From Linnemannia elongata (taxonomy: Eukaryota; Mortierellomycota; Mortierellomycetes; Mortierellales; Mortierellaceae): a DNA stretch of 64,000 nt. Positions within the stretch are counted from its first letter, which is position 1; every line of letters begins with the position of its first letter. The stretch is taken from NCBI GenBank assembly GCA_036320915.1, contig JAXBDG010000005.1:620001-684000 (forward strand), written 5' to 3'. The notes below the pieces were generated by a model. That model saw only the letters and a program-made list of their open reading frames with translations, did not search any database and was not told the origin of the DNA. Below, piece after piece: positions 30,548 to 42,810 of this stretch. Made by a program: the position numbers and the translations under genes.

Positions 30548-33500
30548 CTACTGGCCTTGCCATCCCCATCCCTGGGATCCACCTTGGACGTTGACGGGGA
30601 CAGTGATGGGCGCAGAGATGCTTCTCTGGAGCTGCAATCTCCGATCGGCCTCATCCTGCTCTGCCTGTCGTCTCCGGCGGTACCGACGAATCACCAACAT
30701 CGCAATACCCACATACGCGACCGTCGCCAAACCAACCAACGATCCAATAATGGCGCCATGCGAACTTGATCCACCGTTCGCATCAGGATTGGTCACCAGG
30801 TTAGGGTCCCCAGTGCCGAGATGGTCTCCAGTCAAAGGGTTACTGTTGTTTCCACCCTTGGACGCCGCCTCGGGAGGTCGGTTGCTGAGTGGGTACTCTG
30901 CATCAATGTACTGGCCAAAGCTTTCGGGACTAGGCGTGTACAGACCACTCTTGGAGTCCTTGACCAATCCGGAGAGGGTCCAGTAGTGGCTCTTGGGGAT
31001 CGACACAATCACCAGGACTGCATCGTCGCCACTGTTGCTGGTGACCAGATCCCGCTTCCTGAAATCGCCACGGTCGTCGATTCTGTTATCGCGCTGTCGA
31101 AGAGACCGTTTGGATCCAGCAGAGTGGCGACTGGCATCACGGATCGCCAAGACCAGGATTTCATCACTGTCGACCTTGAGCAAAGAGCTGAGCTGCTCAG
31201 GGATGAACGAGACCAATTGAGCTGCAAGGACGCCGTTATGGATGACTTGGTAGTACGAGACGTGCTGGAGTCTCAGCTGGACGTTGAACGAGTTGTGTGG
31301 GATATCCGGATTCATGTTAGGGATGACCACATCTGGGAGCGAGGTGCCAGGCGAAGGGGTCGCGGTCGTCTTGGGAGGGGCAACGGGCTCGATCGAGCTG
31401 GGCAACCAAGGCGTTGTGGTCTTGTGAGGTCGACGAGACTTTGACGTGGTAGTGGTCGTAGTAGTAGTAGTGGTAGTGGTGGATGTTGTCGTTGTTGTAG
31501 TTGTGGTGGTTGTGGTTGGAATGGTGGTCGTGGGAGATGGAGTATGAGTGGTGCGCACAGTTGTTGTAGCGGTTGAGTTACGGCTCAATGTTGTTGTCAA
31601 GGTGCCAGTGGGTCTTGGGCGACGAGTCGTGACGGGAACAGTAAAAGTGCCATTGCTGGGCAGTGGCAGAGTAAAGGTGCCGTTGCCAGGGTGGGGTCGT
31701 CCAGGGATGAGGGTCGGGCTGGGCGTTGTTGAGGGGGGCTCCGTGGGCGAGGCTGTCACACTGATGGAGCTGGGGCTGTGCTCGATAGGAGAGACTGACT
31801 GTGTGGGCTCGATGGAAACCGAGACCGAGACTGACACGGAGACTGACACAATGGGCGATACGGTCGACGATGGTGACACCGTCGCAGTGACCGAGCTAGA
31901 ATCGGTAGAGGTTGGCGTCTCTTGGGATCCGGTTGGCGTTGGTGGTGTAGGCGAGTCAGTACCAGAACCTTCATGGGAAGGGTTGGTACTGCCAGCAGTA
32001 GTAGTAGTAGCACTGGTGGTGGTGGTGGTTGTGGTGGCCGTTGTTGGGGAGACCGTGACACTCGACGTACCGCTCTCATGTGTGTGAGTTCCTGTTGGGT
32101 GAGACGTAGTCTCGGGATGACGAGGTTCAGCTGTGGAGCTTTCTTGTTGAGACTCAGTTGTAGTCGTAGTGGGGACAATAACAGGTTTCGTGGTTGTCGT
32201 CGGTGTCGTGTGCTGAGGAGGGGGTGAAGAAGGTGGCGAGTGTGGAGGCTGGGAGGTATGATGCGACTTTGACTTTGTTGTTGTAGGCGCAGTGGGAAGA
32301 AGAGGGGTAGGGTCACCAATGTCATCCTCTGTAGTCGTTGTCGTCGTCCTTGTCCTTGTCCTCGTCGTTGTTGTCGGTGGCAACGTATGCTTGACCGTGG
32401 TGGTAGTGGGCTTCTTGGTCTTGCGCTTTGGAGACGTTGACTTCTTGGGCTTTGGTTTTGAGGTGGTTGTGGTGGTAGTTGTACCGCCTGGGGACGCGCG
32501 ACGGATGTCGCTGGGCTCCGCAGCCAAGAATTCCGAGCCATTTTCCTCATCGTTATCGTCAGTTACCAGATCCAGGTCCAGGTCCAATCCTGGCTCGGCG
32601 GCGTACACAGTTCTGTCTGCGATGCCTCGACGCGCCACTGCATATGAAGGCTAAAGGAGGAGGAGAGGTAGGTCAAAGAAAAGGGATGTAACATGGATGA
32701 GTACAGGTTTTAAAATTTCATTAATGGATAATATTTAGGGAGGACATGGGGTCATGAGATGAAAGAGACGGAGCATGGTTGGAAACATGACAAGAGTCCT
32801 CTGTTTGCCCCTCGAAATGGAAGTTGTTGCTGAGATGTGGGTTGTCAATTACTGTAAGAATACACAAAGCATTGTCACAGAGTTATATATATATATATTG
32901 TTGGTTGTATGCCACTGAACGAATGTGCAAAGAGGTGGTGCTTTGTGTCTCTGGCACAACGTATGGAAGCAATTATGCCGAGAAATGAATGCACGTAGAA
33001 ATTGTATTTTTCCGTTGATTAGGTTGCACAGAAGGGATAATAGGGCAGATGTGGCGCAAGAAAGAGGTGTGGGACAGGACAAGTTGGAGAGGGCGGAAGG
33101 CGGGCGTTGAAGTGGGCGTGGACAACTCCCTCTCCCAATGGCAAGCAATCACAAACACAAAAACCAGTCAACCAACCAACCAACAAACAATCAAACTGAA
33201 TGACCATTCAAAAAGAACGGTGTGTGAGTGTGTCCTGCAAATTAAATAAATTGGCACAAATTAAAAAAGAAAAGAATCGCACGAGGCTCTCAATCCCTTC
33301 ATGCCCAGTGTTTGTTCGTCCCCTTTGTTGAACCGTCAGTCTCAATGTCCAAACATAGCAAGCAATTCCCTCTCTCTCGCTCTCACTCTCTTTTACACCG
33401 CCGCAAAACACCGATCGTAGTAAACATGGAGCGCAGTGCGGCTGATTTGAATAACGCACGGTTTTCTTTGCCTTGGTTGCTCGACAAGACTACAAAAACA

Positions 33501-33745
33501 CGGGAACATCCATTGAACAAAAGTGATGCGTAGAAAAGACAACTCTACAAGACTACCCTTTAATCCAAGAGTGTGATGTATAGGAGTTGGGAGGTCATTT
33601 GTTCCACTTGAAAGAACTAAAAAAACTTTCTTTTTCTCTCTCTCTTCTCCTTTCTCTCTTTCTTTTCGTATAGTTCAGTCGAGGCCAATAATGTCCATGC
33701 TAGATTGGGAATAGTTTCCTTTTTCATTTTTCCTTCGTCCACCCT

Positions 33746-33780
<35 letters not shown>

Positions 33781-34135
33781 TTCCTTCTTTTCCTTCCACT
33801 CGAACAATGTCTGGCCTTTCGCCTCTGAAATGTGGGAGAGGGATGGATTTGATTGTGTCTCAATAATTTGTTGCAATTTACGATTATGTGATGTGAAATG
33901 ATATGGAATTGAATGAAACGGCCATGGAAAATATGTGCGCAAGTGTGAGGTGGAAGAAAAGGAGCGAGCGAGGGGGACGGACTGGGTGCAGATAAGGAGA
34001 AAATGGTGGGGTAGAATGACGAGGGAACGAGGGAACCTAGCTTACCGATCGATGAATATCGCCCGCTGGCTCGGCGGCATTGACAAGTGCCATCACGGCA
34101 GGCAGGCCGAGAAGCAGCAATTTTTGGAAACGCAT
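30548..34135 (-). CDS. Mucin-like single-pass membrane sensor (Msb2/Hkr1-type candidate)
   Basis: Exons 34135-34046 and 32650-30548 join in phase 0 to 730 codons. Exon 1 encodes a signal peptide (MRFQKLLLLGLPAVMALVNA, cleavage predicted before AEPAG). Residues about 75-490 are almost wholly Thr/Ser/Pro, as in heavily O-glycosylated mucins. A folded extracellular part follows (LRLQHVSYYQVIHNGVLAAQ, DEILVLAIRDASR, AVLVIVSIPKSHYWTLSGLV), then one membrane helix (IIGSLVGLATVAYVGIAMLV, about 664-684), a basic RRYRRRRQ and a 40-residue tail. The layout is that of signalling mucins such as Msb2 and Hkr1, which sit upstream of MAP kinase pathways. That assignment rests on architecture, not on a recognised signature. 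The 1395-bp intron is very long for this window. Without exon 1 the frame has no ATG near its start, which supports the splice. Confidence 0.72.
32651..34045 (-). other. 1395-bp intron of the mucin gene
   Basis: Donor GTAAGC at 34045 and acceptor CTTTAG at 32651, inferred from signal peptide position and matching phase. It contains a T run of about 30 at 33748-33777 (plus strand) and an AT dinucleotide run near 32886-32898, and no coding sequence that I can support. Confidence 0.55.
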
Positions 34136-34886
34136 GCTGTGTATATTGTCGTCCTTTGTTGTCCGTTGATTAATCCGAAAGAGAAAAAAAAAGGAGTATT
34201 GGTTGTTGTAGTCGTTAAGGCTGAGGGGGTGTTGGGTTATATTTGTTCCTCCTGGTGCAATTTTTGGTTCTCTGGACCGTTTCTTTTCTCTCTTTTCTGT
34301 CTAGCTGTAAGGGCGTGCGTTGCAGGAAATGAAGGGGGAAAAGGGAGGAATAGTAGAGCAAGAGCGAGGAATAATAGAGAGACAGAGAGCGAGAAAGAGG
34401 AAAAGAAAAAAAAAAAGGGACGGGTTGGGTGAGTCGAATGCAATGGTTTGAATGCCGAAAGGTGTTTTGTCCAGAGCGAATTGTCAAGTTGAATGAGTCG
34501 AATGGTGCTGTTTATTACATGAACTGTTGGTGCATGGAAACAAAGAAGGGGATGGGAGGAGCTGGTTGTCGACTTGTTCTTTTTATGTAATCACTTGTCG
34601 AGAGGAAAGAGACGTTGAAGAAGGAGGGGGTCGTGAAAAATTACGAATGTGAAGGAAGGAAGGTGGGAAGGAGGTTGTCGAATGAATAGCGAATGAATGC
34701 AAGAGGGAAGGAGGAAAGTGCGATGGCAGACCACGGAATGGCACCCTATGGCCTGGGTGAGGATGGGAGAGAGGGAGGAGGTAGGGGGAATGAAGGTAGG
34801 GAAGGGGGTTGGAGAAAGAAGACGTCGATAACGAAGAAGAAAGAGAAGAGGAGGAAAAGGAATGAAAAAAGGGAGGGAAAAAAAAG

Positions 34887-34926
<40 letters not shown>

Positions 34927-36886
34927 AGAGAGACAGAGAGAGGGAGAGAGAGCGAAGGGAAAAGGGACAAGGGAGGGAAAGGACAGATAATGCAGAGGTG
35001 CAAGGTGAAGTGAGGAAAAAGGGAAAGGGAAAGAAGGATTGACTGGCACTGGTTGCTTGATTGATTGCTTTGCGATCAAAAGGGAAATAAAAACAAACAA
35101 AAAAGAGCCGAGCGAGGGCAGCGAGCATGTTGTATTTTTGGCGCCCTTTTTTTACTTTCTCACAACGTTGTTGGTTGATGTTGAATATGCGGCATTAAGG
35201 AAGGATGAGGGAGGATTCGACATCCGACAAAGGGATGCAAAGGGGAATGAAGGAGGGACAAGGAGGGAACGGGCTGTACTCTTTTTGATTGCCTTTGAAC
35301 TGTTATCACCCTTTTTCACTGTCAAAATGAATCGAATGAACAACATCTCTTATTAATGGCCAATCGAACCCTCCTACAAAGGCGAACCCATTCATTCATC
35401 GACAGGAAGGGTACCAGGTCCACAAGTACACCCGACTATCTGTTTGGGTCTACTGAACAGATAGCGGCTGTTCCTGAACTTGACCCACCTTGACCTGTTC
35501 CTCTAATTTGACGGAGAACAACTCTCTCGCCAATAGGAACCCCTTCTTCACCCATCACGATCACCGTCATCAGAAATGAAATAAAAAAAGAACGCCACCA
35601 CAAATACTCCAATTCCATCCCTCTTCGTTCTCTTCACACCGCACCTCTGCCCACTTCCTCTACATACCAACCCTCCCACAGGCTCCGAGGAGGAGGAGAG
35701 AGAGAGGGGAACACAGGAAGATTATCAAAAGGGGGTACAGAACCACTCTAACACTTACGGCTCAGATCGATTGCTTTGCTTTTTGCTTATTTTGCTTTGT
35801 CTCTCTCCCTCTTTCCTCTACCTCCCATGCAGGGCATACACACATACCTATATACAAAACTAGCTAGCTTGCCCCAATCCATCCAATGCATGATAAAATA
35901 AAAATAGCGGTTCTTGTATCCTGCCCGTCTCTGTTTACCCATCTCCTAAAAAGCTACTGACCTGTTTCTCTTTCTGCCTTTATTTCTTGCTCACTCAATC
36001 TCATAACATCCGTTCTTGAATTGAGTAAGTTGTATATGTGTATGTGATTGACTCTCTTACCTGGCGAGATGTACTCTCCCCCCCTCCCATCCCTCTCATT
36101 CACTTTCTAAATTCACATCCGCCACACGGCCAACCACGACTACCTTTTTGTTCATTCTATGCCCACCACCACACCTACCTACCTGCCCATACAACAAAAA
36201 CACCCCTTGTACAACTTTTTTTGTATCCTCATTATTGCAATTTAAAAGTCGTACACCTTTTTTTTTTATGTTAAACCTGTTGGCTCTCAAAAATTTCGTT
36301 TACGAGACAAAAAGGCAGAGAGAGAGAAAAAAAAGGTGGCGGTTTCTGTGTACGACGCGTTCCTGGTTCCTGACTGGCTGGCATGCTGGCTGGATGGCTG
36401 GCTGGCTGGTCGGATGGATGCGAAGGAAGCAAGAAGTTTGAGTGAGCGAATGAAAGAAGGAAGGAAGGAAGGAATGAGATGTAAGGGGGGGGTTCCGGTT
36501 TCTACCCCCCTGCTTATGCCTTGATTTGTTTTACCTGCCTTGTTTGTGGACAATCCTTTTTATTTTATTTTTTGCTATGTTAGAAACAGGGGTACAAACA
36601 GTTTAAGGTGACAATCCGGACCCCAGCCCAGCCCAGTCGGGCAGCTTCTATTCCGTACATACCAACACACTATGCGCGCCCATCTGCTCAAAAAAATATC
36701 CACAAACTTACATGCCGTTTCATTCTCCATATTTTTTTCCCAGATCCGAACGAGGGCGTAAGTGCAAACAAAGAGTTCACATAAGCATACCAGGCTTTAA
36801 TTGAGAGTTATTTATGTCGCTACAAATACAATATCGTCTTGAACACGTTCCTGCCGTCTGTTCTCGTTACCTCCCCTTCATCTATT
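34136..36886. other. 2.7-kb intergenic region with long purine tracts
   Basis: The plus strand is purine-rich from 34330 to 34430 and from 34600 to 35020, with (AG)16 at 34891-34922. Near 36370-36420 there is a GGCT/GGAT tetranucleotide array. Open frames here are tract artefacts (Arg/Glu/Lys or Phe/Leu/Ser strings). No gene or RNA is recognised. Confidence 0.5.
34891..34922 (+). repeat. (AG)16 microsatellite
   Basis: Sixteen AG units at the centre of a purine-rich tract of some 400 bases (34600-35020) upstream of the mucin gene. Confidence 0.85.
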
Positions 36887-39413
36887 TTACGCCTTCTGCG
36901 AGATAAGACCCTTCAACATATCAAAGCTATTTCCATCCGGTTGCAACCTAATTTCCTCTCCACCTACCTCCTCCCTACCCTGCTCATCCACGCCGACAGT
37001 CCTTAGCAACCCATAATCCAATGTGATACCCTTAATCCTCACCCGCCGATGAGGCGTCATGGTCGTCAGTGTCACGATTGCATTCGAGTGCAACCATCGC
37101 CGATAATACAGGTCTTCGAACTGTGCGAATCCGGTCCCGTTGCCACCTAGGAACTGACGATGGAATTGCTCGAATTTGACGAGGATCTGGGCGAGGAGGG
37201 TTTCTTGGGAGAAGAGGGCGAGTGTTTTTCCTGTGGTTTTGTTGTAGTGGCGGATTAGGTGGTTGATGGACGTCGTTGGGTTTGGATTTGTCGCATTCAC
37301 TCCGCACCCTGTGCAAGTTACAAGCAAATATAAAGAGAGACAGTTAGGTATACATTTTGCAATATCAAAGCTTGTCGGTCAAAATTAAACGAGATGAGTG
37401 CTTACCGATGACCAAGAGGAACTCTGAGCCGTCAAAGTTGGAGTTGACGAGGACGCCTCCAATCTTGATCATCTTCGGTGAGGAGCCTGCTGTTGCCGCC
37501 TGAGCCTGCGAAGGGTGGTCCAGGGGTGCTTCTGCATAGATATCATTCGGCCACTTAAGTCTCAATGGTAATTCCTCATATCCAGGCAACGAGCATACAC
37601 TCTCAACTACCGCCAATGCCACCAGGTACTGAACAAACACCGCCGATGCATGAACCGCCTGCACCGGGTGTCGCAACACCATCGAGAACTGTAGGCAGCC
37701 TGGTGGAGAGATCCAAGAGTTTCGACCGCGTCCTCGTCCTGACACTTGAATAGTCGCATTACACACAAAGCCATTGGGCAGCTTTTGGCAGAGCCCAAAG
37801 TTCTTGTCCAGCATCGTCTGTGTCGAGGTCACAACTTGTCCGTATAGAAGACTGTTGCCGAATATGAGGTTGTTGTTGTTGCTGAAACGGGAGCCGATGC
37901 CACTCGCCAGTTGTTGTTGGCGGGTTAGCTCGAGGTGCTGGAAAAAGTGCGCCATGTTGAATTCGGGTGTCATGGTCGTTGGTGGTGGTGCTTCGGCGCA
38001 AATGACAATGTTCTTGGTAATCTTCTCCTCGCCCTCCTCCTGTTCCAGTCCTGGAGCTGTTGCAGGTGTTGTGGGGTTATGAACCGGGATAGTGTGCTGG
38101 AGCGACGGAACAAGTTGAAAGGTATCGTTGACTTCCTGGATCTGACCCTGACCATTGGCGAGACCCAACAAAGTTCTGCTCAACTCTGCTGTGTACGATG
38201 GCTGGACGGATGCGAGGAAAAGCGGAGTAATCGAAGGGACGCCCTGAATAACCCCTGGAGGCAACTGGACTCCTGTAGTTGTCCCATTCACAGCCATAGC
38301 AGCCTGAACAGATTCTGGTGGAGCGACGGAAAGACCCATCTTGGCCAAGACTGATCTCAAAAACAGTCGCCTCTCATGTTCCCGCTCCAGTAGCCGGTTC
38401 ACAACATTTGGTTGTGGTCCGTATTCCGGGTTGCGTGCATCCAGATGAGCCGCATTGTATTCCGGGTGCACGCCTGTGAGAACCGCCAGTCCTTGTCCGA
38501 CTTGACAGGCAACCATGGCTGCTTTGAGTTCTGGAGAGTCCGGCTCAATCTGGGTTGGCTCTTTCTTGTACCAGGCCAAGACAGTGGTTCCTGGGTACTT
38601 GTCCGCGTCCACAAAGTACCCACCTCCATTGAAGTAGACCTTGGTCTCTGCAAAATCAAGTCCAGCATCCTGCTCCTTCTGCTGTGTCCGAGAAAAGACT
38701 TCCTGGTTGAGTTGAATCCCGACAGCATTGGCGCCACTCTCAGACTCGTAGACAAATCCAGGATACACAGCACCTCGACACTCTCCCGCAAAGAACTTCA
38801 ACTCCCTCGCCCCCTGCACCTCCAACGAGCGGCCCAGCTCAAACGAGATCCGATCCGATCCATAATAAGCCCCAGCACAGATCCCAAAAAACCTTCCTCC
38901 GGACTGAACATAGTTCCTGATCCGATCATTGGTAGCCCCATTGAGATCTCTAGTAAACGGCAAGTCCCTGCCCCCAGGGATAACCAGCAAGGATGTCGAA
39001 TCTTCCCACGGTTCGGTAAGCAGTCCTGTGGCATCGATTTTCATGACATCGTAGTGTTGACCAACAAGGGAGCGCAAGCTGTTGACGGTGTGGATGAGCG
39101 ACGTCCGGGAGGTGCCGTCGCCAGAGTAGACTAGGATGTTCATATTGCTCCTGTTGTTGCTGTTGATGCTTGTAGAAGAGTGGGAGCTGTAAGGGATGTG
39201 GGTTGAAAAATCAAAGGTGCGGCCTTGTCCTGAAAGTTGGCTCTGTTGTTGATGAAGGGAGTGAAGGAGAGATCTCTTGTGTATGAGATGTGATCGTAGT
39301 GGCTGCTGCGATGATCGGAATGCAAAAGCGAGTGATGGAGAGGAAGGGAGGTAGAAGAGAGAGGGAGGAGAGGATGATGAAGGGAAGAGAAGACGGAAGA
39401 AGGGTTTGGTCAT
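36887..39413 (-). CDS. BPL1: Biotin-protein ligase (holocarboxylase synthetase)
   Basis: Exons 39413-37406 and 37308-36887 join in phase to 809 codons. The ligase makes biotinyl-AMP and transfers biotin to a Lys of carboxylases. The first 67 residues have no acidic residue and are Arg/Ser/Leu-rich, a likely mitochondrial presequence. A second in-frame ATG at 39143 begins the conserved part (MNILVYSGDGTSR). Then comes the N-terminal amidotransferase-like domain found in fungal enzymes (SLLVIPGGRDLPF, GRFFGICAGAYYGSD). The catalytic domain has SGRGRGRNSWISPPG (about 558-572), LKWPNDIY (about 619-626), KIGGVLVNS and, after the intron, ALFSQETLLAQIL and DYGLLRTV. The Kozak context of the first ATG is weak (T at -3) and of the second good (A at -3), consistent with leaky scanning and two locations. 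Confidence 0.93.
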
Positions 39414-39850
39414 GGAAGCGACTGAAGGGATGAGTCTGCTGTCAGTCGGGGCATCCTGTTGTGTGAGTGTGTGGAGTGGATCTGGGCTGGAACTGAACTT
39501 GGCTGCTCTTTCCTGTTCCGCTGTGGTTGGTTCTCCTTACTGTAGTACCTTTCTGTATGGTGTCTGGGATACGTTGGGGTAAAGGTGATTCATAGAACAT
39601 AAAAAAGGTGTGGCTGAGTTTCACTTTTCAGGGGTCTGTACACTTCAACAGATGGAACATGCCTAAAGGGAAATGAATTGATGCAACTGGCAATTGTCCT
39701 CACTTTGAACGCACTGATGTTTGCTGTGCACTCAAAGAACAGAACATGCATGGCATGACATCTTTTTAATAATAATAAAGTAGTAATGGATAATACAGAG
39801 GTATCTACAGTAAAAGATGTACAAGGTATTGTGATTATAGGGCGACTCTC
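39414..39850. other. Intergenic between MFS transporter 3' end and BPL1 start
   Basis: About 440 bp. The 39420-39610 part should hold the BPL1 promoter. AATAATAATAAAG near 39765-39780 lies just past the transporter stop (minus-strand gene ending at 39851). No gene is seen. Confidence 0.5.
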
Positions 39851-41558
39851 TTAGACAGCGTCGACACGCTTGGTCCAGCGGTTGTAGAACATCAAGAAGA
39901 ACAAGATCGCTCCTGCAGCAAGGTACATCGCCGCGTTGTAGCCAATCATCGATTTGTAGTCATGGGCTTGCTCAAAGATCTGACCAGCAATGGGCAACGT
40001 GAACAAGTTGCCGGGGGTGTTGGTCAAGAAGATCACAGTCAGACCTGAGCCCAAGTGAGCGAGACCGACAATGTTGGCGGTGATCGAGGCAACAAGGGTG
40101 AAGAACGAGCCAGAGAAGAAGCCGTACATAATCGAGAAGCCAATCAAAGCACCCTCAGTCTCGGCAAACATCCAGATAAAGCACGAAAGACCAGCGAGAG
40201 TAAAGGTGCAGGCGGCAACGCGGATGGCTCCCAGACGATCACCAGCCATACCGATGATAACACGACCGACAGCGTTGGCACCAGACATGATCGACAACAA
40301 CTGGCCACCCTTGACGTTGGGGTCCAATCCGACAACATCCTTGGCGAACGAGGGAATGTAGGTGAAGGGGACGACGTAGGCGAAACCAAAGAGGGCGGCA
40401 GCGACAAACCAGAGCATGAAACCAGGGTCGCGAAGGATGGTCAAGTTGATGGTATCCTTGCGCTCGGCCATGGGAGGACCAGAGAGCTGACGGGGAGCAC
40501 GCATAACCAAGGCAGCAAAGGCGGTACAGACAAAGTGGAAGATGGCGTAGATGCGGAGGGTCCAGTAGATGCCAACAGCGTTGATCAAGGCAGGGATGAC
40601 GAAACCGAGGGCAAGACCACCAATACCAGCACCGGCGAAGCAGATACCCATGGCAAGACCACGGTGCTTGTCGTACCAAAGAGGAGGAATAGCGGTGGCG
40701 GCCAAGTTGAGGAGGGAGGCACCGATACCGAACATGACACCCTGGGTCAAGTACAACTGCCAGAGCTCATTGCACCAGGAGGCAAGCAAGAGACCGAGGG
40801 AACCAATGATGCATCCGGACCAAAGGATGACCTTGTGACCGAACCTGTTCATGACGGGGCCGGCAATGATACTGAAACCGAACTGGAAACCGACGGCAAG
40901 GGAACCAACAAAGGAGATGGCGGACTGGGTCGCACCACGAGCTCCGTAGCTCTCGTTATACTGGGCCTGGAAAATACCGTAGATGGAGACATATCCGATG
41001 GCAGCCAAGATGGTCTATTTTGTGACAAGGAGATGGAAGATATCGTAAGTTAGCGGATTTGAGGGCGTCAAACAGAAAGAAGAAAGAAAAATCCGGGGTA
41101 AGGGAAGGGAAAAAAAGGTTTGACATCGGTTGCGAAACTGTAAATTCGAGAGAAATGGATTCAAAACTGGGGCTGAGGGAGTAGGAGAGTAAGGATGGGG
41201 AGGACGAAAAATGAGGATGAAGAGGGGAAAGATGAACTGCAAGAGTAGAAATAGGGTTGCTTACCAAGAAACCACCAAAGACGACAAGGTAGCCGCGGAA
41301 TCCAGACTCCATAACAACACCGTCCTCAAACGTGGCGTTGACAGAGGCAGGGCGGCCATGGTCATGCGAGTAGCGCTCGTTCTTAGCGAGGACGACACCG
41401 TTGCCCTGGACGGCCGACTCGTAGGACGAACGTCTAGATGAGGCAGGGCGCTTTTGGTGGGCAGCAGCAGTGGTGCCCTTTTCCTTGTCCTGCGAGGCAA
41501 CGGTGCTGTTGCTAGTGTTGCCCTCAGGGGCACTCTTGAAAAAGTTGAACTTTGTCAT
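39851..41558 (-). CDS. MFS transporter, monocarboxylate (MCT/MCH)-type
   Basis: Exons 41558-41265 and 41014-39851 join in phase 0 to 485 codons. About 85 N-terminal residues are cytosolic and Ser/Lys-rich. Twelve membrane segments follow, starting GYLVVFGGFLTILAAIGYVS across the splice. Typical MCT-family features are visible: YGIFQAQYNESYGA after helix 1, VGFQFGFSIIAGPVMNRFGH between helices 2 and 3, AMGICFAGAGIGGLALGFVI in helix 5, and AVGRVIIGMAGDRLGAIR between helices 8 and 9. Fungal relatives (Mch1-5, Esbp6) carry riboflavin or unknown organic acids, so the substrate cannot be named. The central loop between helices 6 and 7 is short. The intron is 250 bp. Codon usage is highly C/G-ending, suggesting strong expression, and creates a long antisense frame. 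Confidence 0.88.
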
Positions 41559-42642
41559 CGTTGTTGTTTTTTGTTGTTTTTAAAAGGTGAGGAATAATAC
41601 AGTGGGGATGTGGAGTGGATAGTATTACAAGAGAAGATGGACAGTGGTATATGTTTTGTTTGGAGATGACACCAAAAAAAAGAATAAAAAAGGTGTGAAG
41701 GACGCGAGGGCGGGTTTTTCCTTGACGACAAGTCGATGCAGGTGAATGTGTTTATGTGAGTTGATGGGAAACTAGCAACAAAGGATGAATGTTTGTTTAC
41801 TATGTGGAGGGTGTGTATACGACGAAGGTTAAATGTTCAATGTGTAGCAAGCAGCTGTTTACAAAGAAAAGAGTTGTTTGTTGACAAAGAAGTGAAAGTA
41901 AGGGTTTGTTGATTGTTGATGTTCACAAGGGTATGAGATGTGTGTACAATATAAAGAAGTAGACGAAGTGGCGGGAGATGAAGAGGCAGATCTGAATCTG
42001 AGAAGGAGGAGTCGAAGAGAAGGAGGAGGAGGAGGCGAAGAGGAAAGGATCAAGTCGAGTCGAACAAAGAAAAAAAAAGAAAAAACAGGGACCGAGGAGC
42101 GCACTCTTTATACCAAAAAAAAAAAATGAAGGAATCGATGAAGAACCATACGGCTCCGGCTCTTTGTCCATTTTCTGACAGATGACAATGTCTTGCCCCC
42201 TTCTCCATTCCCATGGACGAATCCAGAGGTTACGCTTTGAATACCAATCGATGGACCCGTCAATTGAAATATATATTAAAAAAAGGGGAAAATAAGGATA
42301 AAGTAAGATCTGGACACACACGGATCCCGAATAACTGAGGTAAAGCGAATAGAATGGGTATCCATATTAAAAGAAAGAGAAAGGGTTTCTCTCCTCCCCT
42401 CCCCCCACTTCCCCTACGGAAACGATGACAGAACCGAATAAAATAACCCGGTCGGAAAGCGCAAGGGTAGGGCTATCATTGAATCGATTCAAATACAAAA
42501 GTATTGTAATCGTATTCTCGGAGAAATGATAGAAAAAACACCCAGGGTCCCTAACAACCATCGTAATTCATATCGAGACATCTCATTGTTTCTATTCAAT
42601 TGACACTCTTAGTATTGCTTCATTCAAGCACAAGCTCTACCC

Positions 42643-42810
42643 ATGGCCCACAAACAACTCAACTACGAAGACCTGGCAATACTCGTACCTGGTTTATCCG
42701 CTCCAGGGTTGTGTGTTGCAGAAACATGTAACATGTCAGTTAAGTATGATTATCATGATCATCAGCCTCAGCATTCACAAGAACAACAAAAGACTGCCGC
42801 AGGAAGTTAA
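42643..42810 (+). CDS. Short ORF, possibly a small protein
   Basis: 55 codons from an ATG in good context (ACCCATGG). Residues 11-26 (LAILVPGLSAPGLCVA) are mildly hydrophobic, and the C-terminal half is Gln/His/Asp-rich (YDYHDHQPQHSQEQQK). It is not recognised and could be chance. Confidence 0.15.
   Translation: MAHKQLNYEDLAILVPGLSAPGLCVAETCNMSVKYDYHDHQPQHSQEQQKTAAGS

Noticed and set aside
30821..32087. Long plus-strand ORFs opposite the mucin gene
   Set aside because: They are Val/Val/Val and Gly/Arg strings produced by the complement of ACC/ACA codons of the Thr-rich region.
34583..35128. Ser/Leu/Phe-rich minus-strand ORFs of up to 181 codons
   Set aside because: They are translations of a polypyrimidine tract (CT repeats) and not genes.
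35440..35480. GAACAG and CTGTTC short inverted repeat as a regulatory palindrome
   Set aside because: A 6-bp stem occurs by chance at this frequency and no gene start is near.
40055..41053. A 332-codon plus-strand ORF across the MFS transporter gene
   Set aside because: It is antisense to a transporter with twelve clear membrane helices. The frame stays open because the sense gene avoids certain codons, and its Gly/Glu/Thr/Asp content is a mirror artefact.
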